DNA of 64,000 nucleotides from contig NZ_CP041040.1 of NCBI RefSeq assembly GCF_006385575.1, forward strand, positions 2,790,001 to 2,854,000. The letters run 5' to 3'. How positions within the stretch are numbered: the stretch's first letter is position 1; each line of letters begins with the position of its first letter. Shown here piece by piece: positions 35,716 to 45,501 of the stretch. The DNA is from Microbacterium foliorum. Its GTDB lineage: Bacteria > Actinomycetota > Actinomycetes > Actinomycetales > Microbacteriaceae. The notes beneath the pieces are model-generated. The model was not told the origin of the DNA and did no database searches. It saw only the letters and a list, made by a program, of their open reading frames with translations. Position numbers and translations under genes: made by a program.

Positions 35716-37416
35716 TCAGGGGATGATCGTTCCGGTTCCGGGGTCTGTGCCGGTGCCTGGGTCGGTGCCGGTGCCAGGGTCCGTGCCGGGGTCTGTCGGC
35801 GGTGCCGGTGTCTCGGTCTCGACGGGAGGCGCGGGCTCAGATGGAACAACCGGCTCGGGCGCGGGCTCCGGCTCAGGTTCGCTCGGCTGCGAGGGACGCG
35901 GTTCGGGCCGGGGCTCCTCGTAGTCGGGCTCCTCGGTCTCGACCGGCAACACGCGGGCGACCGAGGCGGACGCGCTGACTCTTACCCCGTCGGCGTTCTC
36001 CGCGGTGACGGTGTAGACGACCGCCTCCGCCGCGCACGAGAACGGAACGGCTCGATCAGTGAGATTCGCCGGCAGCGCTGCGGCGATGGGGAGCTCGAGC
36101 GCGTCGACCTGCGCATCTCCTGCCCCGATCGCGACGCTCTCCGCGTCGTCGATCTGCCAGCTCAGCAGCACCTGTCCGTCTTCGGCCTCTTCGGAGGCGC
36201 ATTCGACGGTTGCCACATTGGTGGAGAAGCTCTGGATCACCGGGTCCGCTGCAGAGGCGGTAGGCGCAGGCGTCGGGCGTGCGGACGGCTCCGGTTCCGC
36301 CGGAGCTGCGACGCTGCTCAGCGTTCCGATGATCGCACCCGCGGCGACGGCGAGGAGCACGGCTACGCCCGTCAGCGCCATCAGCAGCACACTTCGCTTC
36401 CTTGAACGCTGCTCAATCCGACGATGGCGATCGCGACGAGCGCGAGCGCGTGGCTCGTCTTCGGGCGAGGAGATCGCTACGGGCGCCGCTCCCGTCGAAC
36501 GCGTCTTCGCAGAGCCTTCCGCGACAGAGTGCGCTTCGAATCCCACGGCGACCGGTGGTGCGTTCTCCGTCTTCGGCTTCGGCGCTGCAGCAGCCCCCAC
36601 CGCGCCCGCTCCAGGCTTCTTGGACCAGGCAACGTACTCCGCTATGACCTCGCTGGCCGGGCCGTCGGCGATGAGTTCACCCTTGTGGACCCACAGCACA
36701 CGTTCGCAAGTCTGTTTGAGCGAGCTTGTCGAGTGGCTCACGATCATCACCAGCCCGGCGCTGTCGCGAAGCTCATTGATGCGCTTTTCGCTCTTGGTCC
36801 GGAACCGTCGATCGCCCACCGCGAGCGCCTCATCGATGAGGAGAATCGAGTGCGCCTTCGCTGACGCGATCGCAAATTTCAGCCGCGCCGCCATACCCGA
36901 GGAGTACGTGCGCATGGGGTGATAGATGAAATCGTTGAGTTCTGCGAAGTCGGCGATCTCGTCAACTCGGCTCGCAGCCTCTTCGGGTGAGAAGCCCATG
37001 GCCAGCAGACCGAGCTTGATGTTGTTCTCGCCCGACAGTTCTGGGACGAGCGCAGCATTCACACCGAGCAGCACGGGCCGCTCGCGAGCGAAGATAGCGC
37101 CCTCGGATGGGGGTATCAGACCGCTCATCGCCCTGAACAGAGTTGATTTTCCGGAGCCATTGTGCCCGACGACACCGATCGACTCGCCCTCGGTCGCGGT
37201 GAAGCTCACCCCGCGCAAGGCGGGCACCGTCGTCAGATCCCGTCCGCCTCTAAACGAGCGCAGGCTCGTGAGAGATTCGCGGGCCGTCATCCTCTTGCCC
37301 GACGCGTACACCCGATAGTTGATGTGAACATCGTCGGCCACGATCATCGCGCGAGGTGCCGAGTCGACCGTGCCCGATTGCTGGCCGGGGATCAATAGGT
37401 CAGTCACTGAGGCCAT
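35716..37416 (-). CDS. Wzt-type ABC ATPase fused to a membrane helix and extracytoplasmic tail
   Basis: 566 residues. Residues 1-265: a polysaccharide-export ABC ATPase with Walker A GHNGSGKS (84-91), signature YSSGMAARLKF (171-181), Walker B ILLIDEALAVGD (191-202) and H-loop His229. A basic linker (320-341) leads to one clear membrane helix (about 343-365), then an Ig-like beta domain (about 391-490) with two Cys (Cys406 and Cys461), a Pro/Glu-rich stretch (491-545) and DPGTGT repeats (542-563). Normal Wzt proteins end in a cytoplasmic glycan-binding domain or stop after the ATPase. By topology the tail should be outside. Start taken at 37416, overlapping the permease gene by 17 bases; GTG 37407 is an alternative. 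Confidence 0.88.
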   Translation of the reverse strand: MASVTDLLIPGQQSGTVDSAPRAMIVADDVHINYRVYASGKRMTARESLTSLRSFRGGRDLTTVPALRGVSFTATEGESIGVVGHNGSGKSTLFRAMSGLIPPSEGAIFARERPVLLGVNAALVPELSGENNIKLGLLAMGFSPEEAASRVDEIADFAELNDFIYHPMRTYSSGMAARLKFAIASAKAHSILLIDEALAVGDRRFRTKSEKRINELRDSAGLVMIVSHSTSSLKQTCERVLWVHKGELIADGPASEVIAEYVAWSKKPGAGAVGAAAAPKPKTENAPPVAVGFEAHSVAEGSAKTRSTGAAPVAISSPEDEPRARARRDRHRRIEQRSRKRSVLLMALTGVAVLLAVAAGAIIGTLSSVAAPAEPEPSARPTPAPTASAADPVIQSFSTNVATVECASEEAEDGQVLLSWQIDDAESVAIGAGDAQVDALELPIAAALPANLTDRAVPFSCAAEAVVYTVTAENADGVRVSASASVARVLPVETEEPDYEEPRPEPRPSQPSEPEPEPAPEPVVPSEPAPPVETETPAPPTDPGTDPGTGTDPGTGTDPGTGTIIP

Positions 37417-38251
37417 ACCTCGGTTCGCCCTGCCAGAAATATATGACGCCGCCAACGAACATGACCAGTGCCCAGATAGGAGCAGCGATCCAGGCGAGTA
37501 ACGGAGCGGAGTACTCCGAAAGCAGAACGTCGCGTGAGAGAGAGATGAATTCGTAGGTCGGGACGAGGTGCATGATCGTCAGCAGCGTCGGGTAGTCGGC
37601 GAGTGCGCCATCAACGTTGAAGAAAATACCCGTCGCGTAGAAGAGCACGCGGTTGATGATCGGCACGACCTGTTGAATGTCTCGTGTCCGCACCGCGATT
37701 CGAGCTACTACGAGAGCCACGCCCAGATTGAATACGCCCATCACAGCGAGGATGGGGATGATGAGTAACCATGACCAGGAAATCGGCTCGCCGAAGATGA
37801 GCAAGAGAATCCCCAACAGCAGCACCACGGGCACCATCCGCATCGCCTGCTCCACGATCACGGCGACAGGGAGCAGAATGCGCGGAAACCCGAAGCTCTG
37901 CACGAGCTTGGTGTTGCTCGTGATCGCCTTCGAACCGTTTCCGAAACACCCGGTGAAGAACTCGAAGACGAAGATGCCGACGATGAGGTATTGCACGAAG
38001 TTCGCCGGGCGGGCCGGGCCCGCAAGCACGAAGTGGAAGATCGTTCCGTAGATGATCGCAAGCGACAGCGGCTTGAGCACGATCCAGAGCACACCGAGGC
38101 GATTCGGCAGCAGGCTGGAGATCAAGCGACTCCCCGCGAGCCTAACGGCGAAGGCACGAAGGCGCCACGTCTCCGAAAGGTAGTCGCTCAGTCGAGGGCG
38201 TGTACCCACCTCGGCCAGTCCCGCGGTCGAGGGCGCAACCATCGCTCCCAT
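37400..38251 (-). CDS. ABC-2 type polysaccharide exporter permease (Wzm-like)
   Basis: 283 residues, six predicted membrane helices. Contains the ABC2 permease start region LISSLLPNRLGVLWIVLKPL and the loop SKAITSNTKLVQSFGFPRIL. It forms the channel for lipid-linked glycan with the overlapping ATPase gene. AGAGG lies seven bases before the ATG. Confidence 0.93.
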   Translation of the reverse strand: MGAMVAPSTAGLAEVGTRPRLSDYLSETWRLRAFAVRLAGSRLISSLLPNRLGVLWIVLKPLSLAIIYGTIFHFVLAGPARPANFVQYLIVGIFVFEFFTGCFGNGSKAITSNTKLVQSFGFPRILLPVAVIVEQAMRMVPVVLLLGILLLIFGEPISWSWLLIIPILAVMGVFNLGVALVVARIAVRTRDIQQVVPIINRVLFYATGIFFNVDGALADYPTLLTIMHLVPTYEFISLSRDVLLSEYSAPLLAWIAAPIWALVMFVGGVIYFWQGEPRYGLSD

Positions 38252-38284
38252 TCGGAATCCTCTACCTCTCTCTACCTTGACACG

Positions 38285-38313
38285 CGATATGGCCGCATCG
38301 AGGTGGCATATCG
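38285..38313. promoter_or_regulatory. Inverted repeat upstream of the exporter operon
   Basis: CGATATGGCC (38285-38294) and GGCATATCG (38305-38313), with one bulged base. It lies about 35-60 bases before the permease start, between it and ugd; a TAACAT hexamer (minus strand, about 38320) is nearby. Possible operator. Confidence 0.35.
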
Positions 38314-38356
38314 GATCATGTTACCCCACCGTTCGCGCCCGACGACTGTCGACCAC

Positions 38357-39523
38357 TCAGTCGCGACCGTAGATGTCGCGGGTGTAGATCTTGTGGGCGA
38401 CGTCGTCGAGTGCTTCGGTCGCGCGGTTGGCGATGATGACATCGGCCCGGGCTTTGAACTCGTCGAGATCGCGCACGACCTCCGAGTGGAAGAACTCGTC
38501 CTCGTCGAAGGACGGCTCGTAGACGACCACCTCGACACCCTTCGCCTTGATGCGCTTCATGATGCCCTGGATCGACGACGCGCGGAAGTTGTCGGACCCG
38601 GACTTCATGACGAGGCGATAGACGCCCACGGTGCGGGGCTCTCGGGCGAGGATGTCGCTGGCGACGAAGTCCTTGCGTGTGCTGTTGGCGTCGACGATCG
38701 CGGCGATGAGGTTCTGCGGCACCTCGGAGTAGTTCGCCAGCAGCTGCTTGGTGTCCTTCGGCAGACAGTATCCGCCGTAGCCGAAGGAGGGGTTGTTGTA
38801 GTGCGACCCGATGCGCGGGTCGAGTCCCACGCCCTCGATGATCTGCTTCGTGTCGAGTCCATGCACGACCGCGTAGGTGTCGAGCTCGTTGAAATACGCC
38901 ACGCGCAACGCCAGGTAGGTGTTGGCGAAGAGCTTGATCGCCTCTGCCTCGGTCGACTCGGTGAGCAGCACCGGCACGTCGGTGGCGATCGCGCCCTCGA
39001 GCAGAAGCGCGGCGAAGGCCTCTCCGACAGGGCCCCTGTCGCCCACGACGATGCGCGACGGGTAGAGGTTGTCGTGCAGCGCGCGCCCCTCTCGCAGGAA
39101 CTCCGGCGAGAAGACGATCGTCGCCCGCGGATGCTCCGCGTTCATCCGCGCAGTGAAGCCCACCGGCACAGTCGACTTGATCACGATCGCGGCGTCAGGG
39201 TTCACCGCGAGCACGGTGTCGATGACGTTCTCGACCGTCGAGGTGTCGAAGTAGTTGGTGACCTCGTCGTAGTTCGTCGGCGTCGCCACGACGACGAAGT
39301 CGGCGTTCCGATAGGCCTCCTCGGCATCGACCGTCGGTGTGAGGTCGAGCTCGTGGGTGGTGAGGTAGTCCTCGAGCTCGACATCGGCGATGGGCGAGAC
39401 CCGGCGGGTGAGCATCTCGACCTTCACCGGGTCGATGTCGACGGCGAACACCTCGTGGTGCTGGGCGAGGATGACGGCGTTGGACAGGCCGACGTATCCG
39501 GTCCCTGCAATGGCGATCTTCAT
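38357..39523 (-). CDS. UDP-glucose/GDP-mannose dehydrogenase family, probably UDP-glucose 6-dehydrogenase
   Basis: 388 residues. N-terminal NAD-binding [17 protein letters not shown]; central [11 protein letters not shown]; the catalytic Cys in [16 protein letters not shown]-terminal UDP-binding half with [19 protein letters not shown]. It oxidises a UDP-hexose to the uronic acid in two steps, most likely UDP-glucose to UDP-glucuronate, a precursor for the local glycan. Length and motifs match the shorter bacterial Ugd class. The start is six bases after a -10-like TAGCCT, so the transcript is probably leaderless. Confidence 0.9.
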   Translation of the reverse strand: MKIAIAGTGYVGLSNAVILAQHHEVFAVDIDPVKVEMLTRRVSPIADVELEDYLTTHELDLTPTVDAEEAYRNADFVVVATPTNYDEVTNYFDTSTVENVIDTVLAVNPDAAIVIKSTVPVGFTARMNAEHPRATIVFSPEFLREGRALHDNLYPSRIVVGDRGPVGEAFAALLLEGAIATDVPVLLTESTEAEAIKLFANTYLALRVAYFNELDTYAVVHGLDTKQIIEGVGLDPRIGSHYNNPSFGYGGYCLPKDTKQLLANYSEVPQNLIAAIVDANSTRKDFVASDILAREPRTVGVYRLVMKSGSDNFRASSIQGIMKRIKAKGVEVVVYEPSFDEDEFFHSEVVRDLDEFKARADVIIANRATEALDDVAHKIYTRDIYGRD

Positions 39524-39529
39524 GCCCTC

Positions 39530-39555
39530 AGGCTATCCCGGCCCGCGGATAGACT
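39530..39555. promoter_or_regulatory. Back-to-back -10 elements of ugd and the first two-domain glycosyltransferase
   Basis: In the 40-base divergent gap, minus strand TAGCCT (39535-39530) lies six bases from the ugd ATG, and plus strand TAGACT (39550-39555) lies eight bases from the other ATG. They are arranged as an inverted repeat, CTATCC (39533-39538) and GGATAG (39547-39552). Both transcripts would be leaderless. Confidence 0.5.
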
Positions 39556-39563
39556 CGTGCGCG

Positions 39564-41897
39564 ATGACTCTGCGCCCTCTGCTCACCATCGTCATGCCGG
39601 TCTCGGGTGACGACGCAACTGTCGCGACTGCTCTCGAGAGCGCCCTGGCGCAGAGCCTCGTCGACATCGAGATCGTCTGCGTCGACGACGCGTCCACCGA
39701 CGGCACCGCGGCAGTGCTCGAGCGATTCCGGCAGCGCGACCCGCGGGTGCGCGTCGTGCGTCACGAACGCAACCTGTCGGCGTTCCAAGCCCGCCGCACC
39801 GGGGTCCTCGCGGCGAGCGCCGAGCTCGTGATGTTCCTCGACGGCGACGACGAGCTGACGCCGCATGCCGCAGCGACAGCGGTCGCGCAGGCCGAGGCGA
39901 CGGATGCCGACATCGTCGGTTTCGGCGTCACTGTGGTCGAGCGAGACGGCCGCACCGGCAGTCCCTACGAGGTGCGACTGCAGCCGCCGCAGCATCCGCT
40001 GAGCGGCCACGACGTGCTGAGCGGGCTCTTTCCGGTCGGCAAGCCGGCGCAGGGCCAGCTCTGGCGGTTCCTCTTCCGCACCCGCGTGTTGCGCGAGGCG
40101 TACTCGCTGGTCGCCGACGACCTCGCGCTGCCCCGAGTCAACGACCTCCCGCTGCTGTTCCTCGCGGCGGTGATCGCGACGAGCTATGCCGCTGTTCCCG
40201 ACAAGCTGTACCTCTACCACTTCGGTCGCGGCGGCAGCGGGCACCGTGTCGACACCGTCGAACGCGCGCAGTTCTACACCGGGGCGATCAGCTCGGTCGA
40301 TGCGATCGGACCGGCCGTCGATTCACTCGCCGCGTCTCATGCCGAGCCCGACCTCGTGCGCGACACCTACGAGTCTGTGCGACTGTCGATCATCGGGTAC
40401 GTGTGCTTTCAACTCGTCGAGCACAGCGATGACGCAGTGCTCGACAGCGCTCTCGCGCACCTGCACACGGTCGCGAGCGGGCAGGACATCGTGCATGCGG
40501 CCGCGCGGTTCTATCCGGCGACGCTCAAGGCTCTGAAGTTCCATACGCCGTGGCAGGGCCTGCCCGAACGGCCCGCGCGCAGCATCCTGCTCGTCACATC
40601 GACGTTGCGCACCGGGGGCGTCTCCGCCGTGCTCACGTCGCAGGCGCAATACCTGCACGAAGCCGGTTACCGCGTGACCGTCGTGGCGCGCAACGGCGGG
40701 AGCGACGCGAGCGCACTGCCCGCCGGCATCCCGTTCGTCGAGCTGGCCTCACGTCGGCTTTCCGATCAGCTCGCGCAGTGGGCTGAGCTCTGCCGAGCAC
40801 ACGAGGTCGATGTGATCATCGACCATCAGGTGCTCTACATGGACACCTGGCCGGAGTTCGCCCTCGTGGCGCGAGCAGAGGGCGCGGCGACGATCGGCTG
40901 GCTGCACAACTTCGTCGCTCGACCCGTGTACGACGGCAACGACCGGCTGACGCTCACCGAGCGGTGCAGCCCGACGCTCGCCCAGCTCATCACGCTGTCG
41001 CCGCTCGACGTCGCCTACTTCCGGCTGCGGGGCGTCGAACACGTCGCATACCTGCCGAATCCCCCCTCGCCGCTGATGCTCGAGTCGTCGGCTCACTCGA
41101 GTGCGAAGCGCGCCCCGTCGGGTCGGCTCGAGCTGGTGTGGTGGGGACGACTCGAGCAGCGCACGAAGCAGGTGCGTGAACTCGTCGAAGTGGGCGTGCA
41201 GCTGCGTGCCCTTGGCGTGCCGTTCCGTCTCACCGTCATCGGCCCCGACTGGGATGACGTCACCGCGAAGAAGCTCAACGCGCTCGCACGGCGGCGGGGC
41301 GTCGGCGACGCTGTCACCGCGGTCGGGCCTCGGCGAGGAGCTGCTCTGGTCGCCGCGATCGACGCTGCCGATGCGTTCGTCTCGACGAGCATCATCGAGG
41401 GGTACCAGCTCACGATCGCGGAGGCACAGGCTCGTGGGCTGCCGGTGTTCATGTACGAGCTGCCCTGGCTCACACTCGTGCAGGAGAACCAGGGCGTCGT
41501 CGCGGTGCCGCAGGGCGACGCGCGGGGGCTCGCCTCTCGGCTCGCCGAGACGCTCATGGACCCAGCACACTATGTGCAGCTTTCGCTCGCCTCGTTGGAG
41601 GCTGCGTCACGGGCGCGCGAGGACGACTTCGCCCAACTGTATGTCGACCTGGTCACGGGCAGTCTTCCGCCGAGGTTCTCACCGCAGCCGACGCTCGACG
41701 ATGCCAGTCGGCTGCTCGGTCTGCTGGTGTTCTTCGCACAGCGTGCGGAGGGCCGCACCCTCGCATCCACCGATTCATCGACATGGGGCAAGCGCGTCTG
41801 GCAGTCGGCGGCGCCGCTCGGTCGCGCGACGCTGCGGCGCGTCCCCGGTCTGCAGCCGCTCGCGCACCGCGCGAAGGGATGGCTCGGCGCGCGCTGA
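39564..41897 (+). CDS. Two-domain glycosyltransferase GT2 + GT-B (paralogue 1)
   Basis: 777 residues. An N-terminal GT2 (GT-A) domain, about 1-230, with VDDASTDGT near 40 and DGDDE at about 93; a middle linker; and a C-terminal GT-B domain, about 340-700, with DVIIDHQVLY, IGWLHNFVARPVYD, LELVWWGRLEQRTKQV and SIIEGYQLTIAEAQARGLP (Glu near 611). Two active sites suggest that it adds two different sugars or builds a repeating disaccharide. Start at ATG 39564. One of four paralogues in 12 kb; the ORF upstream of this start overlaps ugd and is not coding. Confidence 0.88.
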   Translation: MTLRPLLTIVMPVSGDDATVATALESALAQSLVDIEIVCVDDASTDGTAAVLERFRQRDPRVRVVRHERNLSAFQARRTGVLAASAELVMFLDGDDELTPHAAATAVAQAEATDADIVGFGVTVVERDGRTGSPYEVRLQPPQHPLSGHDVLSGLFPVGKPAQGQLWRFLFRTRVLREAYSLVADDLALPRVNDLPLLFLAAVIATSYAAVPDKLYLYHFGRGGSGHRVDTVERAQFYTGAISSVDAIGPAVDSLAASHAEPDLVRDTYESVRLSIIGYVCFQLVEHSDDAVLDSALAHLHTVASGQDIVHAAARFYPATLKALKFHTPWQGLPERPARSILLVTSTLRTGGVSAVLTSQAQYLHEAGYRVTVVARNGGSDASALPAGIPFVELASRRLSDQLAQWAELCRAHEVDVIIDHQVLYMDTWPEFALVARAEGAATIGWLHNFVARPVYDGNDRLTLTERCSPTLAQLITLSPLDVAYFRLRGVEHVAYLPNPPSPLMLESSAHSSAKRAPSGRLELVWWGRLEQRTKQVRELVEVGVQLRALGVPFRLTVIGPDWDDVTAKKLNALARRRGVGDAVTAVGPRRGAALVAAIDAADAFVSTSIIEGYQLTIAEAQARGLPVFMYELPWLTLVQENQGVVAVPQGDARGLASRLAETLMDPAHYVQLSLASLEAASRAREDDFAQLYVDLVTGSLPPRFSPQPTLDDASRLLGLLVFFAQRAEGRTLASTDSSTWGKRVWQSAAPLGRATLRRVPGLQPLAHRAKGWLGAR

Positions 41898-42031
41898 GCT
41901 GTCCGAGCCATCACGTCCACACGGACGCCCCACCCGAGAGGCGCGACCCTCCCGCCTAGGATGGCAACGAGCCAGCCCGGCGCACCTCGAACGTGTGGCC
42001 CGCGTATTCCCACAGATCTCCGGAGTCCCCC

Positions 42032-44428
42032 ATGCCAACCGCGCCCCGCGTCTCGATCGTGATTCCACTGTTCAACGACGCCGAGACCATCGAGGCGGCT
42101 CTGGAGAGCTGCCTCGCACAGACACTCGCAGAGGTCGAGATCATCTGTGTCGACGATGCCTCGACGGACGATACTGCTGACGTGGTCGAGCGTTTCCGGG
42201 AGCGCGACTCGCGGGTGCGACTCCTGCACCAGCCGCACAACCTGACCGCATTGCAAGCCCGACGCGCGGGGGTCATCGAAGCAACTGCGCCGCACGTGCT
42301 CTTCCTGGACGGCGACGACGAGTTACTCCCCGATGCCGCCCAGAAGGCTCTTGCAGCCGCCACGCGACACGATGCGGACCTTGTGGGATTCGGCACCGAA
42401 GTCGTGACACCCGATGGACGGATCGTCGGCGGTTACCAGAAGCGACTCGCCCCCCAGCGCGCCGCGCTTTCCGGAACAGGCGTCCTCGGAGGACTCTTCC
42501 CGCCGGGTGAGCCTGCGCAAGGGCAACTCTGGCGCTTCCTGTTCCGCACTGCGGTTGTTCGCAAGGCGTACGAACTGGTGCCGACCGACCTTGCGCTCCC
42601 CCGTGTGAATGACCTGCCTCTGTTGTTCCTGGTCGCGGCGCTTGCCAACAGCTATGTCTCGATCGACGACCGCCTCTACCGATATCACTACGGGCGAGGC
42701 GGCAGCGGGCAGGCAGTCGAGACCCTCGATCAGGCGTACTTCTACGCGGACGCGATCCGCTCGATCGACAGCATCGAGTCCGCTGTCCGTTCGATCGCGC
42801 GCACGCGCAGCAACCCTGCTCTTCTGCTCGATGCCTACGACTCCGCACGATTGTCGATCATCGGACACGTCCTCTCGCATCTCCTCGCACACACGGCTCA
42901 GCACCTCGTAGACGACGTGCTGGCGCACCTCAACACTTGCGCTCCCCCGGTGGATCTCGTCCTGGCGGCAGCACGGTTCCACCCCGAGACTTTTTCGGCG
43001 CTGAAGCGCCGCAGTGCGCCGGTCGAACTGGGCGCCGCCCCCGTTCACAGCGTCATGCTGACGACTCGGTCGCTGACGACGGGCGGCGTCTCGAATGTGC
43101 TGCTCACGCAGGCCGCGTATCTGCGGCAAGCCGGATATCGAGTGCTCATCGTCGCTCGAAGATTCGACAGCAACCGCAACCTCGTGCCCGAGGGCGTCGA
43201 GTTCATCGAGATGGTCGGCCGTGGTCTGCCGGAGCGGCTCACGGAATGGGCTGCGATCTGCCGGTCGCGCGCTGTCGACGTCATCATCGATCATCAGGTC
43301 ATGTATTCGCGAGACTGGCCAGAGTATGCGCTCACGGCACGAGCCCTGGGCGTCCCGACGATCGGGTGGCTCCATTCCTTCGCAGGGCGACCCACCTACG
43401 ACGGCAGCGGGATGCACGGGCTGTTGAAGGAGTCTCTGCCTCTTCTGGCGACCACGGTCGCCCTGTCGCCGCTGGACGTCGCGTTCTGGAAGCTGCGCGG
43501 AGTGACCCGCAGCGTCTATCTGCCGAACCCGCCATCGCCGCTGATGCTCGAATCGAAGGGCGAGGCGCTCGCCTCCAGGCGTCCGGGGGGTCGGATCGAG
43601 CTCCTCTGGTACGGCCGGCTTGATGATCGAACAAAGCGGGTCACGGATCTGATCGATGTCGCGCACGAGCTTCGCAGGCTGTCTCTCGATTTCCACATCA
43701 CCGTGATCGGCCCTGACGGAGGCGATCTCACCTCGGATCGATTCAACGAACTCGCGCGTGCGCGCCATCTCGATGGCTTCATCGAGGCTGTCGGGGAGAA
43801 GCGTGGACAGAAGCTGATCGACGCGATCGACGGCGCGCAGGCCTTCGTCACCACGAGCGTGATCGAGGGCTACCAGCTCACGATCGTCGAAGCGCAGGCA
43901 CGAGGCCTACCCGTGTTCATGTACGAGTTGCCCTGGTTGATGGTGGTTCAGGGGAATGCAGGCGTGGTCTCGGTCCCACAGGGCGACGCCGCGGCACTCG
44001 CCTGCCAGGTCGCTGCAGTCTTCGCGTCTGACGAGAGATACGGGCAGCTATCCGTTGCATCGCTGGTCGCTGCCGAGCGGGCACGATCGTACGACTTCGC
44101 CCACCTGTATGAGCAGCTGATCACGGGTTCGTTGCCGTCTCAGTACTCCCCCGTCCCCACCCTCGAACAAGCACAGACCCTGCTCGACTGGACCATCTTC
44201 TACGCGGACCAGCACACGGGGCCGCGCGCGGACTCGACGGCGCGCCGGCGCGACGGGCATGGCACGGGTAGAGGGCGCAGTGCAGCTGATTCACAGCGCG
44301 GCGGCTCTTCATTCAAGCAGCACTTCTGGCAGCGCGCACAGCCGGTCGGGCGCTCGCTGCTTCAGGTCTTTCCTGCGTTGCGGCCTCTCGCGCAGCGTGT
44401 GAAGGCCATGCTGACCGTCGGGCGCTGA
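42032..44428 (+). CDS. Two-domain glycosyltransferase GT2 + GT-B (paralogue 2)
   Basis: 798 residues, the same layout as paralogue 1: GT2 domain with SIVIPLFNDAETIEAALESC, VDDASTDDT and DGDDE; GT-B domain with DVIIDHQVMY, IGWLHSFAGRPTYD and SVIEGYQLTIVEAQARGLP (Glu near 611). A 50-residue Arg/Ser-rich insert precedes the C-terminal amphipathic tail. Start at ATG 42032 with GGAG six bases upstream. A TAGGAT hexamer (41957-41962) is a possible -10. Confidence 0.88.
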   Translation: MPTAPRVSIVIPLFNDAETIEAALESCLAQTLAEVEIICVDDASTDDTADVVERFRERDSRVRLLHQPHNLTALQARRAGVIEATAPHVLFLDGDDELLPDAAQKALAAATRHDADLVGFGTEVVTPDGRIVGGYQKRLAPQRAALSGTGVLGGLFPPGEPAQGQLWRFLFRTAVVRKAYELVPTDLALPRVNDLPLLFLVAALANSYVSIDDRLYRYHYGRGGSGQAVETLDQAYFYADAIRSIDSIESAVRSIARTRSNPALLLDAYDSARLSIIGHVLSHLLAHTAQHLVDDVLAHLNTCAPPVDLVLAAARFHPETFSALKRRSAPVELGAAPVHSVMLTTRSLTTGGVSNVLLTQAAYLRQAGYRVLIVARRFDSNRNLVPEGVEFIEMVGRGLPERLTEWAAICRSRAVDVIIDHQVMYSRDWPEYALTARALGVPTIGWLHSFAGRPTYDGSGMHGLLKESLPLLATTVALSPLDVAFWKLRGVTRSVYLPNPPSPLMLESKGEALASRRPGGRIELLWYGRLDDRTKRVTDLIDVAHELRRLSLDFHITVIGPDGGDLTSDRFNELARARHLDGFIEAVGEKRGQKLIDAIDGAQAFVTTSVIEGYQLTIVEAQARGLPVFMYELPWLMVVQGNAGVVSVPQGDAAALACQVAAVFASDERYGQLSVASLVAAERARSYDFAHLYEQLITGSLPSQYSPVPTLEQAQTLLDWTIFYADQHTGPRADSTARRRDGHGTGRGRSAADSQRGGSSFKQHFWQRAQPVGRSLLQVFPALRPLAQRVKAMLTVGR

Positions 44429-44433
44429 CGCGC

Positions 44434-45465
44434 CTACAGGTCGAACACCGCTCGGATTCGAACCGTGAGTGAGTAGATCTCGGCACGCGAAGCCTGCACC
44501 GCTCCTTCGAGTCCGATGCGCTCGGAATCGAGTCTGTCCGCACGGTCGGCGATGCTGTCATGGTGTCCCGTGAGCGCGCCGATCCCGGCCGCAGCAAGAA
44601 TGCGCTCGATCTTCTGCGGGTCGGCAGCCGTCCCGAGCGGATAGGCTCCCTCGGTTGCGCCCATAATGAGCGCATGTGCACGGTCGCTCACGACCGCGAG
44701 CGACCGCGCGTACACATCGCGCATATGGCGGTCGAGGTCATCATGCCGAGTGCTCGGAGACACGAGATAGCGTCCGCCGAGAACCTCTGCCAAACGCACA
44801 GCACGTGGCGCATCGCGCGCGACCTGAGCAACGGTCACGATCGTCGTACCCGTGCGTCTGGCGAGCTCTCGCACGGCCCGGATCCAGGAATCGTCCGGCC
44901 ATGGACGATCGAACCGGAGAGTCACGGCGGTGAATGGTCTGTTCCCTTGGTCTTCCCAGGCCGAGGTCGACGATCCCTGTGCGAACGCCCAGTCGGGTGC
45001 CACCTGGCCGAAGCCGGCAGCGTCGCGTGAACCGACATCTCGCCACGAGACGAGTGCAGCGTGACGCAGGACCGGAGCGAACCGCACCGCCGCACCGGCT
45101 GTCAGGTCCTTGAGGCCGATCCCAGCAGCGATGACAAGGCCATCTCTCTGGAGGAAGCGCTGCATCTCTCGCGCGCGGTCGGGCTGCGGATACGGCTGGT
45201 CCGCCTGCGGGCTGATCTCCCCCGCGTTGGAGATGTAGACGGGGCGAGTCACATCCTCGCTGGCTCGCAGCCACTTGCCGCGATCAGAATAGACCGTGCC
45301 ATCGGAGACGAGGGGAAGACCGGACACGTAGTCCGATGTCTGCCCGACGAGATGCACGTGAAGGCGTGCACCGGCGATGGTCAGCGCTTGGAGGAGTCCC
45401 GCGCGTAGCGCCGAGTCGCCGAGGTTGTCGTCTTGTCCGGATGGCTGGACGAACGCGTCCCTCAT
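44434..45465 (-). CDS. Polysaccharide pyruvyl transferase family protein (2 of 3)
   Basis: 343 residues. N-terminal PSGQDDNLGDSALRAGLL holds the NxGD motif; near the C-terminus YARSLAVVSDRAHALIMGA matches the family's S-D/x-R-x-H motif. The start at ATG 45465 has GGAGGG six bases upstream; the longer frame to 45780 is rejected. Convergent with paralogue 2 across five bases. Confidence 0.75.
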   Translation of the reverse strand: MRDAFVQPSGQDDNLGDSALRAGLLQALTIAGARLHVHLVGQTSDYVSGLPLVSDGTVYSDRGKWLRASEDVTRPVYISNAGEISPQADQPYPQPDRAREMQRFLQRDGLVIAAGIGLKDLTAGAAVRFAPVLRHAALVSWRDVGSRDAAGFGQVAPDWAFAQGSSTSAWEDQGNRPFTAVTLRFDRPWPDDSWIRAVRELARRTGTTIVTVAQVARDAPRAVRLAEVLGGRYLVSPSTRHDDLDRHMRDVYARSLAVVSDRAHALIMGATEGAYPLGTAADPQKIERILAAAGIGALTGHHDSIADRADRLDSERIGLEGAVQASRAEIYSLTVRIRAVFDL

Positions 45466-45489
45466 CGATAGCCCTCCACACGGCAACCA

Positions 45490-45495
45490 TAGTAT
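45490..45495 (+). promoter_or_regulatory. -10 element TAGTAT for a leaderless gene
   Basis: TAGTAT, six bases, then the GTG start at 45502; the expected transcription start coincides with the start codon. Confidence 0.5.
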
Positions 45496-45501
45496 GGAGA
45501 A

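Noticed and set aside
38305..38356. TTGACA at about 38278 on the plus strand as a promoter
   Set aside because: No -10 at suitable distance and no plus-strand gene follows.
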